Shown: in pieces, positions 14,587 to 21,490 of the stretch | Layout of the letters: the number at the start of each line of letters is the position of its first letter | Position numbering within the stretch: position 1 is the stretch's first letter | Source: an uncultured Collinsella sp. | GTDB lineage: Bacteria > Actinomycetota > Coriobacteriia > Coriobacteriales > Coriobacteriaceae | DNA: 25,320 nt | Direction of reading: 5' to 3' | Assembly (NCBI GenBank): GCA_938023085.1 | Contig: CALHDP010000123.1 | Span: 1-25,320 of the forward strand | Position numbers and translations under genes: made by a program | Notes under the pieces: generated by a model | The model's database searches: none | The model's input: the letters and a program-made list of their open reading frames with translations, nothing else | What the model was told of the DNA's origin: nothing

Positions 14587-15384
14587 ATGACCGAAACCAC
14601 AGCCGCAACTCCCATCGAGACACGCGACACCAAGCTCGAGATCATCATGGGCCGCGAGGCACTCGATAAGCTCGCCGATGCTACGGTGCTGGTGCTCGGC
14701 TGCGGAGGCGTGGGCTCCAACTGCTGCGAGGCACTCGCCCGCGGCGGCATCGGACATTTCGTCATTCTGGACAAGGACATCATCGCGCTCAGCAATATCA
14801 ATCGCCAGGCCATCGCCTTTCACAGCACCGTCGGCAAGCGCAAGGTTGACGTGATGGAAGCCATGATCCACGACATCAATCCCGCCGCTGCCGTCATCAA
14901 GCGAACTGAATACTTGCTGAGCGACAACATCGATGATTTCTTCGCGAGCGTTTTGGAGCAGACGGACGGCAAGCTCGACTACGTCGTCGACGCCATCGAC
15001 ACCATCTCGGCCAAGCTCACCATTGCCAAATATGCTCAGGACCACGACATTCGTTTGGTTAGCTCCATGGGCGGGGCCAACAAGCTCCATCCCGAGTGCC
15101 TCCGCTTTGCCGACATTTTCGATACGGTACGTGACCCCATGAGCCGTATCATGCGCAAAGAATGCAAGAAGCGCGGAATCAAGAGCCTGCATGTACTGTT
15201 TAGCTGCGAGGAATCGGTTAAGACACAGCCCCGCGACCCTTCCAACATCCACGAGCGCACCGAGCTGGGAACCGCCAGCTTTATGCCGCCCATCATGGGC
15301 CAGATGATTGCCGGCGAGGTTATCCGCCAGATCAGCGGCCGCGGCACTGAGCGCGTACGCTCCGATGGCCAACGTCTGGACTAG
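14587..15384 (+). CDS. tcdA: tRNA threonylcarbamoyladenosine dehydratase (TcdA, ThiF/MoeB-like E1 family)
   Basis: A 265-residue cytoplasmic enzyme. TcdA uses ATP to cyclise N6-threonylcarbamoyladenosine-37 in ANN-decoding tRNAs. The E1-like Rossmann motif VLVLGCGGVGSNCCEALARG and the acidic turn with IALSNINRQ (ATP-binding Arg) are clear, followed by DYVVDAIDTISAKL and the conserved SSMGGANKLHPECLRFADI region, whose order matches E. coli TcdA (268 aa). The C-terminal GTASFMPPIMGQMIAGEVIR is the usual hydrophobic end. It lacks the Cys-X2-Cys zinc pairs of ThiF/MoeB proper, supporting TcdA. GGAGG stands seven bases before ATG 14587. It is followed after 14 bases by the TatD gene in the same direction, probably one operon. 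Confidence 0.85.
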   Translation: MTETTAATPIETRDTKLEIIMGREALDKLADATVLVLGCGGVGSNCCEALARGGIGHFVILDKDIIALSNINRQAIAFHSTVGKRKVDVMEAMIHDINPAAAVIKRTEYLLSDNIDDFFASVLEQTDGKLDYVVDAIDTISAKLTIAKYAQDHDIRLVSSMGGANKLHPECLRFADIFDTVRDPMSRIMRKECKKRGIKSLHVLFSCEESVKTQPRDPSNIHERTELGTASFMPPIMGQMIAGEVIRQISGRGTERVRSDGQRLD

Positions 15385-15398
15385 CGGAGCGCACCGAG

Positions 15399-16181
15399 AT
15401 GGAGCCCCGGTTATTTGATGCACACTGCCATCTTGATTTAATGGCTCACCCGGACGCCGTTGCCGATGAGGCGACGGCGCTGGGCTTGGGTCTATTTGAC
15501 TGCGGCGTCAATCCGCGCGACTTTTCGGCCGCAAACGAGCGCGCCTGTCGCCAACCAGGCATCATCGCCGGCGTTGGGCTTCACCCCTGGTGGCTCGCCG
15601 ATGGCCACTGCGGTTTTGTCGAAGTCAATCTGCTTTGCGAAGTTGCTGCCCAAGAGCGCTACATCGGCGAGGTGGGACTCGACTTTTCCGCGCGCTTCGC
15701 CGGAAGCGAACTGCTTCAAATACAGGCATTTGACCGGCTCTGCGATGCGCTCGTGCAGCATCCTCTTACCGGGCGCGTGATATCAATTCACGCCGTTCGT
15801 TCGGCAGGAACCGTGCTGGACGCCCTCGAATCGCACGGACTACTCATCCCAAACCCCGACTCCCCCGCTATCATCTTCCACTGGTTTAGCGGCACTTCGG
15901 ACGAACTCGACCGCGCGCGTAATGCGGGTTGCTATTTTTCCGTCAACGAACGCATGCTCGCGTCTAAACGAGGACGCGAATACGCACGACAGATTCCACT
16001 CGATCGTTTACTGCTCGAGACCGATGCACCGGCGGAGGCAAACACAGAAACAAGCGCGCAGTCGCTCATCAGATCGCTCACATGGACCTCAGAACGCATC
16101 GCCTCACTCAAAAACTGTGACGCAAAGCATATTGAGTCAGCGGTTTTAGCAAATGCACGCTCTGTTTTTGGCCTTCGCTAA
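15399..16181 (+). CDS. TatD-family metal-dependent hydrolase
   Basis: A 260-residue TIM-barrel protein. The metal ligands expected for the family are present: His9 and His11 in DAHCHLD, Glu91 in GEVGLDF, a His in ISIHAVRS, a His in FHWFSGT and the Asp of LLETDAP. TatD proteins are Mg-dependent 3'-5' DNA/RNA exonucleases or D-aminoacyl-tRNA-type deacylases in some clades; which applies here cannot be read from sequence. ATG 15399 follows the tcdA stop by 14 bases, with a GGAG nine bases upstream. The stop codon is directly at the outer edge of the long inverted-repeat element at 16181-16410, which may provide the transcript end. Confidence 0.9.
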   Translation: MEPRLFDAHCHLDLMAHPDAVADEATALGLGLFDCGVNPRDFSAANERACRQPGIIAGVGLHPWWLADGHCGFVEVNLLCEVAAQERYIGEVGLDFSARFAGSELLQIQAFDRLCDALVQHPLTGRVISIHAVRSAGTVLDALESHGLLIPNPDSPAIIFHWFSGTSDELDRARNAGCYFSVNERMLASKRGREYARQIPLDRLLLETDAPAEANTETSAQSLIRSLTWTSERIASLKNCDAKHIESAVLANARSVFGLR

Positions 16182-16410
16182 CCCCTGTGTGCAAAAAATG
16201 CCAAATATGAGTACTGTTGCAAATCTAGTCACATTATTTACGGCAAAATAACATCTTGATAATGCACAACTGTTCATTATCAAGGTGCTTAAAATCATTT
16301 TTAGCAGGTTTTAATCGCTCGCAGACACCCAGCTAGGCTCTCAAAAGCTTGATTTCGCTGTTACTAAATTAGTGACAGTACTCATATTTGGCATTTTTTG
16401 CCCACGGGGT
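16181..16410. mobile_element. MITE-like element with long terminal inverted repeats
   Basis: Two 27-base arms, 16191-16217 and 16375-16401, are perfect inverted repeats. The symmetry continues outward to ACCCC at 16181-16185 and GGGGT at 16406-16410 with one mismatch and one single-base gap, and inward for about 16 bases at roughly two-thirds identity. The centre is AT-rich and holds a second perfect 10-bp hairpin (16255-16264 and 16275-16284). No ORF is present. It sits between convergent genes (TatD plus, PfkB minus). It could be a non-autonomous transposon, a REP-like unit, or a large bidirectional terminator; no clear target-site duplication was seen. Confidence 0.65.
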
Positions 16411-16449
16411 CCCGGGGAGGCGACAATTCGACTCACCGGGACTGCTCAC

Positions 16450-17313
16450 CTATTCGGAAATTGGCGCTCCATGGCCCCAGGAGCCTTCCATACCGCATAC
16501 GGTCGAAGCAAACCCCGCCGCAAAGTCGAGTGCGCGCTCGACGGCCTCGGCACCATCCTCGCCACGCTTGGCGGAATCGAGATAGCACATCAGAAACGAA
16601 GTCAGGAACGAGTCACCCGCACCCATGGTGTCCTTCATATCTGTCACTGGCTTGGCATGCTGCCGATAGTAACGCTCGCCGTCATAGGCAATGCAGCCCT
16701 CAGCGCCAGCCGTTGCGGACACAAAACATGGGCCCAGGCCCTTCACCCAGGCAAGGCGCTCGCGAATCTCGTCCTCGCTCGCGGCGTCTGCCGCGCTAAA
16801 GAACGCAAAGTCAACGTAGGGAGCAATCTGCTCGTAGTACTCGTCGGTCGAATCATCCGAGAAGTCAAACGAAACGGTAATACCCGCTGCCTTCAGCTTA
16901 GGCAGCTCGCGCTCGGTAAAGCAATAGTTACCCGAATGAACCACATCAAACTGTTTCATATACGCCAGATCAAAACGATCGAGCACATAGCGCGCATCAC
17001 CACGGATGCCACCATCGTTAGACCCCAGAAATACACGATCACCATCAACCACAGTAACGCGCGCCGCACCGTTCTCGCCGATGAGCTGCTTGCATTTGGC
17101 TAGTTCAACGTCCTCATCCTCAAGACTCGCAATCACATGCTCGGCAGCAGCGTCATTACCAAAGATGCCCATATACGCGGAGCGCGCGGCACCGCACTTC
17201 TTGGCATACACGGCAAAGTTCACCGCATTGCCACCCGGATACATAGTGTGAATATGCTCGTAACGGTCGACGACGTTGTCGCCAAACCCCAGTGCGCTCA
17301 CGTTAAAAGCCAT
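16450..17313 (-). CDS. PfkB-family sugar kinase, fructoselysine 6-kinase-like
   Basis: A 287-residue ribokinase-fold enzyme. The N-terminus ALGFGDNVVDRYEHIHTMYP then GGNAVNFAVYAKKCG aligns by eye with fructoselysine 6-kinase (FrlD), including the short N-terminal lid that distinguishes FrlD from ribokinases. Further landmarks are SFDFSDDSTDEYYEQIAPYV with DFAFFSA, also FrlD-like, and the anion hole/catalytic base DTMGAGDSFLTSF. FrlD phosphorylates fructose-amino acid adducts at O6 for cleavage by a deglycase. No deglycase or transporter is adjacent, so the substrate stays open. ATG 17313 has AGGTGG four bases upstream. Its neighbours upstream on the same strand are two HAD phosphatases and DeoC, a sugar-phosphate neighbourhood. 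Confidence 0.85.
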   Translation of the reverse strand: MAFNVSALGFGDNVVDRYEHIHTMYPGGNAVNFAVYAKKCGAARSAYMGIFGNDAAAEHVIASLEDEDVELAKCKQLIGENGAARVTVVDGDRVFLGSNDGGIRGDARYVLDRFDLAYMKQFDVVHSGNYCFTERELPKLKAAGITVSFDFSDDSTDEYYEQIAPYVDFAFFSAADAASEDEIRERLAWVKGLGPCFVSATAGAEGCIAYDGERYYRQHAKPVTDMKDTMGAGDSFLTSFLMCYLDSAKRGEDGAEAVERALDFAAGFASTVCGMEGSWGHGAPISE

Positions 17314-17335
17314 GACGCCACCTCTCTCTTATGCC

Positions 17336-17350
17336 AACGGTACTACCGTT
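17336..17350. promoter_or_regulatory. 15-base palindrome between the HAD gene and the PfkB kinase
   Basis: AACGGTA-C-TACCGTT is a perfect 7-bp dyad 23 bases upstream of the kinase ATG. There is no T-run, so an operator is more likely than a terminator. The regulator is unknown. Confidence 0.4.
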
Positions 17351-17373
17351 GTAACAGCAGTACCGCCCAGGAT

Positions 17374-18033
17374 CTACGCGAGTTCCAGCAGCTCCGGCAG
17401 CTGGTCGATAATCTTGTCCGCGGCATCTTGGCTAAATCCAAAGCGCTCCTCGCGCTTGGCAATGACTGTCAGGCCGGCTCGCTTGCCGGCAGTGATGCCA
17501 GGCACCGAATCCTCAACGCAGCAGCAGCGATTCGCGGGCAGCCCCAGGAGATCCAGCGCATGCAGGTAGATGTCGGGCTCGGGCTTGCTCTCCTTAAACT
17601 GCTCGCCGCTCACCACATACTCAAAGGCATCCGACAGCCCGCACGCATTGAGCACTTCCTCGATGCTAACCATGGGAGACGAGCTGGCAAGCGCCACGCG
17701 AACGCCACGGCGCGGCAGCTCTCGAATCGTATCCACGGCGCCTGGGTTAATCAAAGCCTGATAGTCGCGCGGACGCTTATGCGCCCACTCGTCCCAACGG
17801 GCCAACGCTTCCTCGCCAGTGAAATGCCCCTTACCGGCGCGCTCAAACCAATCGACCAGCATATGCAGGAAGAACTGATGCGAAGTACCGACCTGCCCGT
17901 TCAATTCCTCTTGAGTCAGGTTCAACCCAAGCTCCTTGGCAAAAGCTGCGGTCTCGCCCAGGTAGTAATACTCGGTATCGACAATCACGCCGTCCATGTC
18001 AAAGATAACGGCGTCGAACGGAAATGCGGACAC
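17374..18033 (-). CDS. HAD-superfamily phosphatase, beta-phosphoglucomutase-like
   Basis: A 219-residue HAD subfamily IA enzyme. Motif I is FDMDGVIVDTE with nucleophile and acid Asp, motif II is ALASSSP, motif III is the Lys in GEQFKESKPEPDIY and motif IV is CCCVEDSVPGI. The helical cap (ETAAFAKELGLNLTQEELNG) fits the beta-phosphoglucomutase/phosphatase group; mutase versus phosphatase activity cannot be told. The start is taken as GTG 18033 because GGGAGGG lies four bases upstream and the frame upstream of it would run through the terminator hairpin of the preceding gene. That hairpin ends about 16 bases before the start, so transcription probably depends on read-through or on a promoter overlapping it. 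Confidence 0.9.
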   Translation of the reverse strand: MSAFPFDAVIFDMDGVIVDTEYYYLGETAAFAKELGLNLTQEELNGQVGTSHQFFLHMLVDWFERAGKGHFTGEEALARWDEWAHKRPRDYQALINPGAVDTIRELPRRGVRVALASSSPMVSIEEVLNACGLSDAFEYVVSGEQFKESKPEPDIYLHALDLLGLPANRCCCVEDSVPGITAGKRAGLTVIAKREERFGFSQDAADKIIDQLPELLELA

Positions 18034-18048
18034 GGCACCCTCCCTAAC

Positions 18049-18074
18049 AAAAGGGCGCCTGTAAGCAGGCGCCC
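18049..18074 (-). terminator. Terminator of the Cof-type HAD gene, abutting the next gene's start
   Basis: On the minus strand GGGCGCCTG pairs perfectly with CAGGCGCCC around a four-base loop (18074-18053), followed by TTTT (18052-18049). It is 22 bases after the Cof gene stop and only about 16 bases before the GTG of the next HAD gene. Confidence 0.8.
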
Positions 18075-18096
18075 GAACCATGCATTATCGGCGATT

Positions 18097-18939
18097 CTAA
18101 CCCAGCAGCTTATCCAGCGCCACCGCAATACCGTCTTCGTTGTTATTGGCGGTCACCATCTGGGCCACAGCTTTGACCTCGTCGACGGCGTTACCCATGG
18201 CAACACCGGTACCCGCCCACTCAATCATGGACTTGTCGTTCTGGCCGTCGCCAAACGATACGACCTCGCTGGCATCGATGCCGAGCTTGGGCAGGGCACC
18301 CTCGAGCGCACGGGCCTTGTCGATACCGGGCGCCGTAAACTCAAAGTACCAGTCGGCCGTAAACATACCAGAAAGCGTCTGAGTAAAGGGCGCGTACATC
18401 TCCTCGTGATGCGCTTGCAAATAGGCCGGGTCGCCCGCAGTGAGCAGCTTGTCCACGGGATAAGCATCAGCGACCTCATGCAGGCTCTCCACCTCGCGAA
18501 TCTTAAGATCGCACGCGTCGCGCTCATACTTGACGATATTCTTCTGCGAGCCGTCAGGCAGCGTGATCATGCAATGATACGAGTCCTCGACATGCAGATC
18601 GCGACCGAGCGAAATCATAGGGATCACGTCAAAATTACGCAGGTGATCAATCAGGCGATGCAATTCGTCGGCAGACATAGCCTGATCGAACAGCACCTCG
18701 TCGGTCTGGGCATCGACGACGTGAGCGCCGTTAAAGGCCACCAGCAGACCGTCATGGTTTTGAAGGTCGAGCTCCTGCGCCAAGGCGTGCAGCCCCCATG
18801 CGGGACGGCCCGAAGCCAAAATGAGCTTAATGCCCGACTCCTGCGCCGCGAGCAGCTTCTCGCGCGTACGCGGGCTAATCACTTTCTGGTCGTTGGTGAG
18901 CGTACCGTCGATATCCATTGCGATGGCTTTGATTGCCAT
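18097..18939 (-). CDS. Cof-type HAD-IIB phosphatase
   Basis: A 280-residue HAD-IIB hydrolase, the family that dephosphorylates sugar phosphates, flavin or pyridoxal phosphates. Motif I AMDIDGTLTND is at the N-terminus, motif II is ILASGRP, the IIB cap fills the middle and motif IV is VVSFGDGQNDKSMIEWAG, followed by GVAMGNAVDEVKAVA and the usual ANNNEDGIA tail. ATG 18939 is chosen because AGGGAGG stands five bases upstream and motif I starts directly after it; the frame is open to 18990 but without ribosome binding site. It ends in a good hairpin terminator. It lies downstream of DeoC on the same strand with a 149-base gap that could hold a promoter. Confidence 0.93.
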   Translation of the reverse strand: MAIKAIAMDIDGTLTNDQKVISPRTREKLLAAQESGIKLILASGRPAWGLHALAQELDLQNHDGLLVAFNGAHVVDAQTDEVLFDQAMSADELHRLIDHLRNFDVIPMISLGRDLHVEDSYHCMITLPDGSQKNIVKYERDACDLKIREVESLHEVADAYPVDKLLTAGDPAYLQAHHEEMYAPFTQTLSGMFTADWYFEFTAPGIDKARALEGALPKLGIDASEVVSFGDGQNDKSMIEWAGTGVAMGNAVDEVKAVAQMVTANNNEDGIAVALDKLLG

Positions 18940-19088
18940 ATATGCCTCCCTGTCATTGAACAGCCTTGTCTGAGCCATCATACAGAACACCCATCGCGAC
19001 TCCGTTTACAACGGGCAAAAAGTCATATTGTCTCGAACATGAACAGCGTGTGGTCGTGAAGCTTTATCGCTCAGGTCAAATACGTCTG

Positions 19089-19763
19089 CTAGCGACGCTC
19101 ATCCGTCGGTGCGCCCTCGACGATCGCGATGCCCGCCGATGCACCTAACGCGCTGGCGCCGGCCTCGATGAATGCGCAGGCCTCTTCGTAATTATGGATA
19201 CCGCCCGCCGCCTTGATTGCCACGGCATCGCCGAGCACCTCGTGCATCAGCCGCACGTCCTCGAGCTTAGCACCGCCAAAGCTTCTGCCGGTCGATGTCT
19301 TAAGGAATCCCGGCTTGGCCTCCAGCGCGATCTCGCATACACGGCGCTTGGCGGCGTCGTCGCCGTCCAGCTTGCACATCTCGACGATTACCTTGTCAGT
19401 GATGCCATGCGCGCGACAAAAATCAGCAATGGTAGTCATCTCGCGCTCGATGGCATCAAAATCGCGGTTCTCGATCGACCTCTGATTCAAAACGTAGTCA
19501 ATCTCGGTAAAGCCACACGCAGCGTATTCCTCAAACCTCGCAAGCTTCTCCTCGAGCGCCATAGTGCCCTGGGGAAAGTCGATAGCGCCGGCAAGGATGA
19601 TGTCAGAGTCCTCGAGCATGGCGCGGCCCGTCTCGTACTCCTGCAGGTTCGCAAATACGCAGCGAAAGTTGTACTTTAACGCCTTCTCGACATATTGCTC
19701 AAACGTGTCCTCGGGGGCATCGATATAGTCGATGTATTTGTTGATGGGTTTGGCAAGCGTCAT
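19089..19763 (-). CDS. deoC: Deoxyribose-phosphate aldolase
   Basis: Cleaves 2-deoxyribose 5-phosphate to glyceraldehyde 3-phosphate and acetaldehyde in deoxynucleoside breakdown. The 224-residue protein is a class I aldolase TIM barrel: FRCVFANLQEYE and AIDFPQGT early, VIVEMCKLDG with a conserved Lys, the Schiff-base Lys155 in GFLKTSTG, and the proton-relay Lys in AIKAAGGI. The C-terminal GASALGASAG is the phosphate site. ATG 19763 follows AAGGAGG at six bases. No other deo genes are adjacent. A palindrome with a TATAAT-like centre lies about 120 bases upstream and may be its operator. Before the insertion at 20042-23576, this gene would have been the direct downstream neighbour of pgi. Confidence 0.93.
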   Translation of the reverse strand: MTLAKPINKYIDYIDAPEDTFEQYVEKALKYNFRCVFANLQEYETGRAMLEDSDIILAGAIDFPQGTMALEEKLARFEEYAACGFTEIDYVLNQRSIENRDFDAIEREMTTIADFCRAHGITDKVIVEMCKLDGDDAAKRRVCEIALEAKPGFLKTSTGRSFGGAKLEDVRLMHEVLGDAVAIKAAGGIHNYEEACAFIEAGASALGASAGIAIVEGAPTDERR

Positions 19764-19882
19764 GCTGGGCCTCCTTGTTCAGGACTGACAACCGATTCGT
19801 GGCTTCACGCGAAAAACCACGTTCAATGTACGCCCGGCATGCAAGGACAGCGTCCGCATTCCGACAAGTGGTATGAAATTAG

Positions 19883-19903
19883 CCGTAAACGTATAATTTA
19901 CGG
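19883..19903. promoter_or_regulatory. Palindrome upstream of deoC
   Basis: CCGTAAA and TTTACGG (7-bp perfect arms, seven-base AT-rich centre) lie about 120 bases upstream of the deoC start. On the minus strand the centre reads TTATAC, a possible -10. Likely an operator; the regulator is unknown. Confidence 0.4.
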
Positions 19904-19980
19904 ACAGCGAATGGCACCGCACGCGGATGCCGACAGCAAGACATCCCCCCTCAATACACCCTCATGCCCATTTAAATAGC

Positions 19981-20014
19981 AAGGGGCCCGTATCTGTTGG
20001 GATACGGGCCCCTT
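19981..20014 (-). terminator. Displaced pgi-type terminator hairpin, left end of the insertion
   Basis: Perfect 14-bp arms (19981-19994 and 20001-20014) around a six-base loop. It is nearly identical to the hairpin at 23483-23514 downstream of pgi and stands in the same relation to the duplicated pgi end at 20044-20073. Probably the original chromosomal pgi terminator. Confidence 0.8.
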
Positions 20015-20041
20015 TCGGCCATGACCTATCTCAGCAACAAA

Positions 20042-20073
20042 GACTACTTGCGGTGAGCGCGGTAGAACTCGAT
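20042..20073. repeat. Left copy of 32-bp direct repeat (attL-like)
   Basis: Bases 20042-20073 are identical to 23545-23576. The repeat is the end of pgi including its stop codon. The two copies are in the same orientation and flank a three-gene insert, as expected for attachment sites made by site-specific integration into the 3' end of a gene. Confidence 0.85.
20044..20073 (-). pseudogene. Orphan 3' end of pgi (nine codons and stop)
   Basis: On the minus strand this reads I-E-F-Y-R-A-H-R-K-stop, exactly the C-terminus of the intact pgi at 23547. Upstream of it the similarity stops abruptly. It is the displaced gene end left by integration of the insert, not a coding gene. Confidence 0.85.
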
Positions 20074-20536
20074 CGCACCATCTTATCCGAGCCGGGGCAC
20101 GTTCGCATAGCGTGGCGCGTGACGGTTGCAAAACCACCCCATTTGAAACAAACGCAAAAAAGTACTTGCAAAGACGCGTTCCGACATATAAGTTGATAAA
20201 AGACCGCCGTTGCGGTTTTAAGTAGATCGAGCATATGAAGTTTGAGTTTTAGCGTGTAAGAGAAGGAAGATCGGCAAAGTACAACCCCAAACGCAATGAC
20301 AACTTAATGAGGTAACTGCCACATGTGAGGCACCCAGGGCATTGCTGTCTCGATTTTGAGCACGATGCCTTCCACCTTGCATGGGCCGTTCCATCCCGCC
20401 CCTGCAGCAACTGCCTCACGGGCTCATTGAAAACCGCATAGCACCCCAACGTCAGCACATCACCCACGGCAAGCACATCACTCACGACAACCAACACATC
20501 AACAAACAGCACGAACATCAACCGATTGGAGAAGCT
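20074..20536 (+). other. Non-coding leader region of the pgi-insert genes
   Basis: About 460 bases before the first insert gene. A candidate promoter (20164-20192), a short hairpin with T-run (20200-20219) and three imperfect repeats of AGCACATCAC (starting 20454, 20472 and 20493) are seen. The frame of the downstream protein is open through the last 156 bases, where the repeats would read His-Ile-Thr-His, but there is no ribosome binding site for an earlier start. No integrase gene or gene fragment is recognisable. Confidence 0.5.
20164..20219 (+). promoter_or_regulatory. Candidate promoter and leader hairpin of the insert operon
   Basis: A TATAAG -10 (20187-20192) with ACTTGC at a 17-base or TTGCAA at a 15-base spacing. 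Eight bases after the -10 a hairpin AAGACCGC-CGTT-GCGGTTTT (20200-20219, one G-U pair) with terminal T-run could terminate early transcripts. This is an attenuator-like arrangement. Confidence 0.4.
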
Positions 20537-21427
20537 ATGACAAACCACCACGCTGAAGACGGCGATAAGAAAAGCATTCTGGATGCCCGCATTGAGCGGG
20601 CATATGCAAACGAATATGACGCCGCCTTTGCCGCCGCGACCATCAAGAACTACGCGTCGCTACCGCTCGCGACGATCTTGGCCGACCACCCTCAACTGCT
20701 GAAGCGCTGCACAAAGATCATGGGCGACCCCGACATTCGCAAGCTGACAGACCCCTATGCCCCAAAACGTGACAACGATTCGTACGTTCTTACCGTAGGC
20801 TGCCTAGCCCATATGCTTACGGCGCTCGACACGAAACTCAAGCTCGAATGGGAACCCGACGAGCGTCATGAACTCGAAAGCAAGCGGAACACCCTGCGCA
20901 CCGCACTGTTCCTTCCGTTGGACGGCCTCAAGCGCTGCAACGTCGAGCTCAATACACAGGCGCGGCAAAAGCCCGGGACCACGGGGCAGAAAACTCCAAG
21001 ACCCCATGCGGCCCTCGTCGACCGCAACCGATATAACCGCATGACCGCGCACTTTTCCGCCGAGGGAGCAGCCATAAGGACGCTGATCGACCTGCTGTGC
21101 CTCCTGAGCATCAACGAGCTATTTGAGGGCTATCTCGCCCTTGTTCCCGCGACGGCACCCAAGTCGGTAGCAAAGATTATCGAGACCTGCAGACGCCAGT
21201 TTGAGCGCCATCGCAATGGCAGCGAGATGAACACCAGCATCGCGCAGTACTACGCGGCTCATTACAAAAATGACGGATGTGCCCCTGTCGAGCATCAGCT
21301 GCGGCTCGCCTATACCACGCCCGTCGCAACGCTCCATCGCTTTGGAGCCCTTGGCGCTTGCGAGCCGCACGAACAGGCAGCCTGCCCCACAACCGAGCTC
21401 GATCTCAGGCTCGGACGAACCCTGTAG
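20537..21427 (+). CDS. Unknown protein, 296 aa, first gene of the pgi insert
   Basis: Not recognised. ATG 20537 is preceded by TTGGAGAAG at a fair distance; an upstream ATG at 20381 lacks a ribosome binding site. The protein is mostly helical and soluble, with a charged N-terminus, a central part ASLPLATILADHPQLLKRC and LTVGCLAHMLTALDTKLKLE, a basic Gln/Lys/Pro loop (about 165-185), and a C-terminal half with FSAEGAAIRTLIDLLCLLSI. No catalytic motif, zinc site or membrane segment stands out. It is followed after 63 bases by the ClpP-like gene in the same direction. In context it may be a substrate adaptor, a conjugation accessory protein or a regulator of the two enzymes that follow. Composition is close to the host chromosome, so the insert is either old or from a related genome. 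Confidence 0.7.
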   Translation: MTNHHAEDGDKKSILDARIERAYANEYDAAFAAATIKNYASLPLATILADHPQLLKRCTKIMGDPDIRKLTDPYAPKRDNDSYVLTVGCLAHMLTALDTKLKLEWEPDERHELESKRNTLRTALFLPLDGLKRCNVELNTQARQKPGTTGQKTPRPHAALVDRNRYNRMTAHFSAEGAAIRTLIDLLCLLSINELFEGYLALVPATAPKSVAKIIETCRRQFERHRNGSEMNTSIAQYYAAHYKNDGCAPVEHQLRLAYTTPVATLHRFGALGACEPHEQAACPTTELDLRLGRTL

Positions 21428-21490
21428 CCCGCCAGCCCCTCCGCGGGCAACGATCCTATTCCACAACACAACCAACAGAAAGGAGTCCTC

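Noticed and set aside
18034..18081. Upstream extension of the beta-phosphoglucomutase-like protein
   Set aside because: It would be encoded inside the terminator hairpin of the preceding gene; GTG 18033 has the ribosome binding site.
17137..19059. A 640-codon plus-strand open frame opposite the kinase and HAD genes
   Set aside because: It crosses three well-supported minus-strand genes and their terminators; the opposite genes have clear motifs and this one has none.
19764..19980. A tRNA or small RNA gene between deoC and the insert
   Set aside because: No cloverleaf or CCA-type end could be drawn; only a palindrome and a weak hairpin are present.
20454..20511. The AGCACATCAC repeats as a CRISPR array
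   Set aside because: Units are about ten bases, spacing is irregular and too short, and no cas gene is present.
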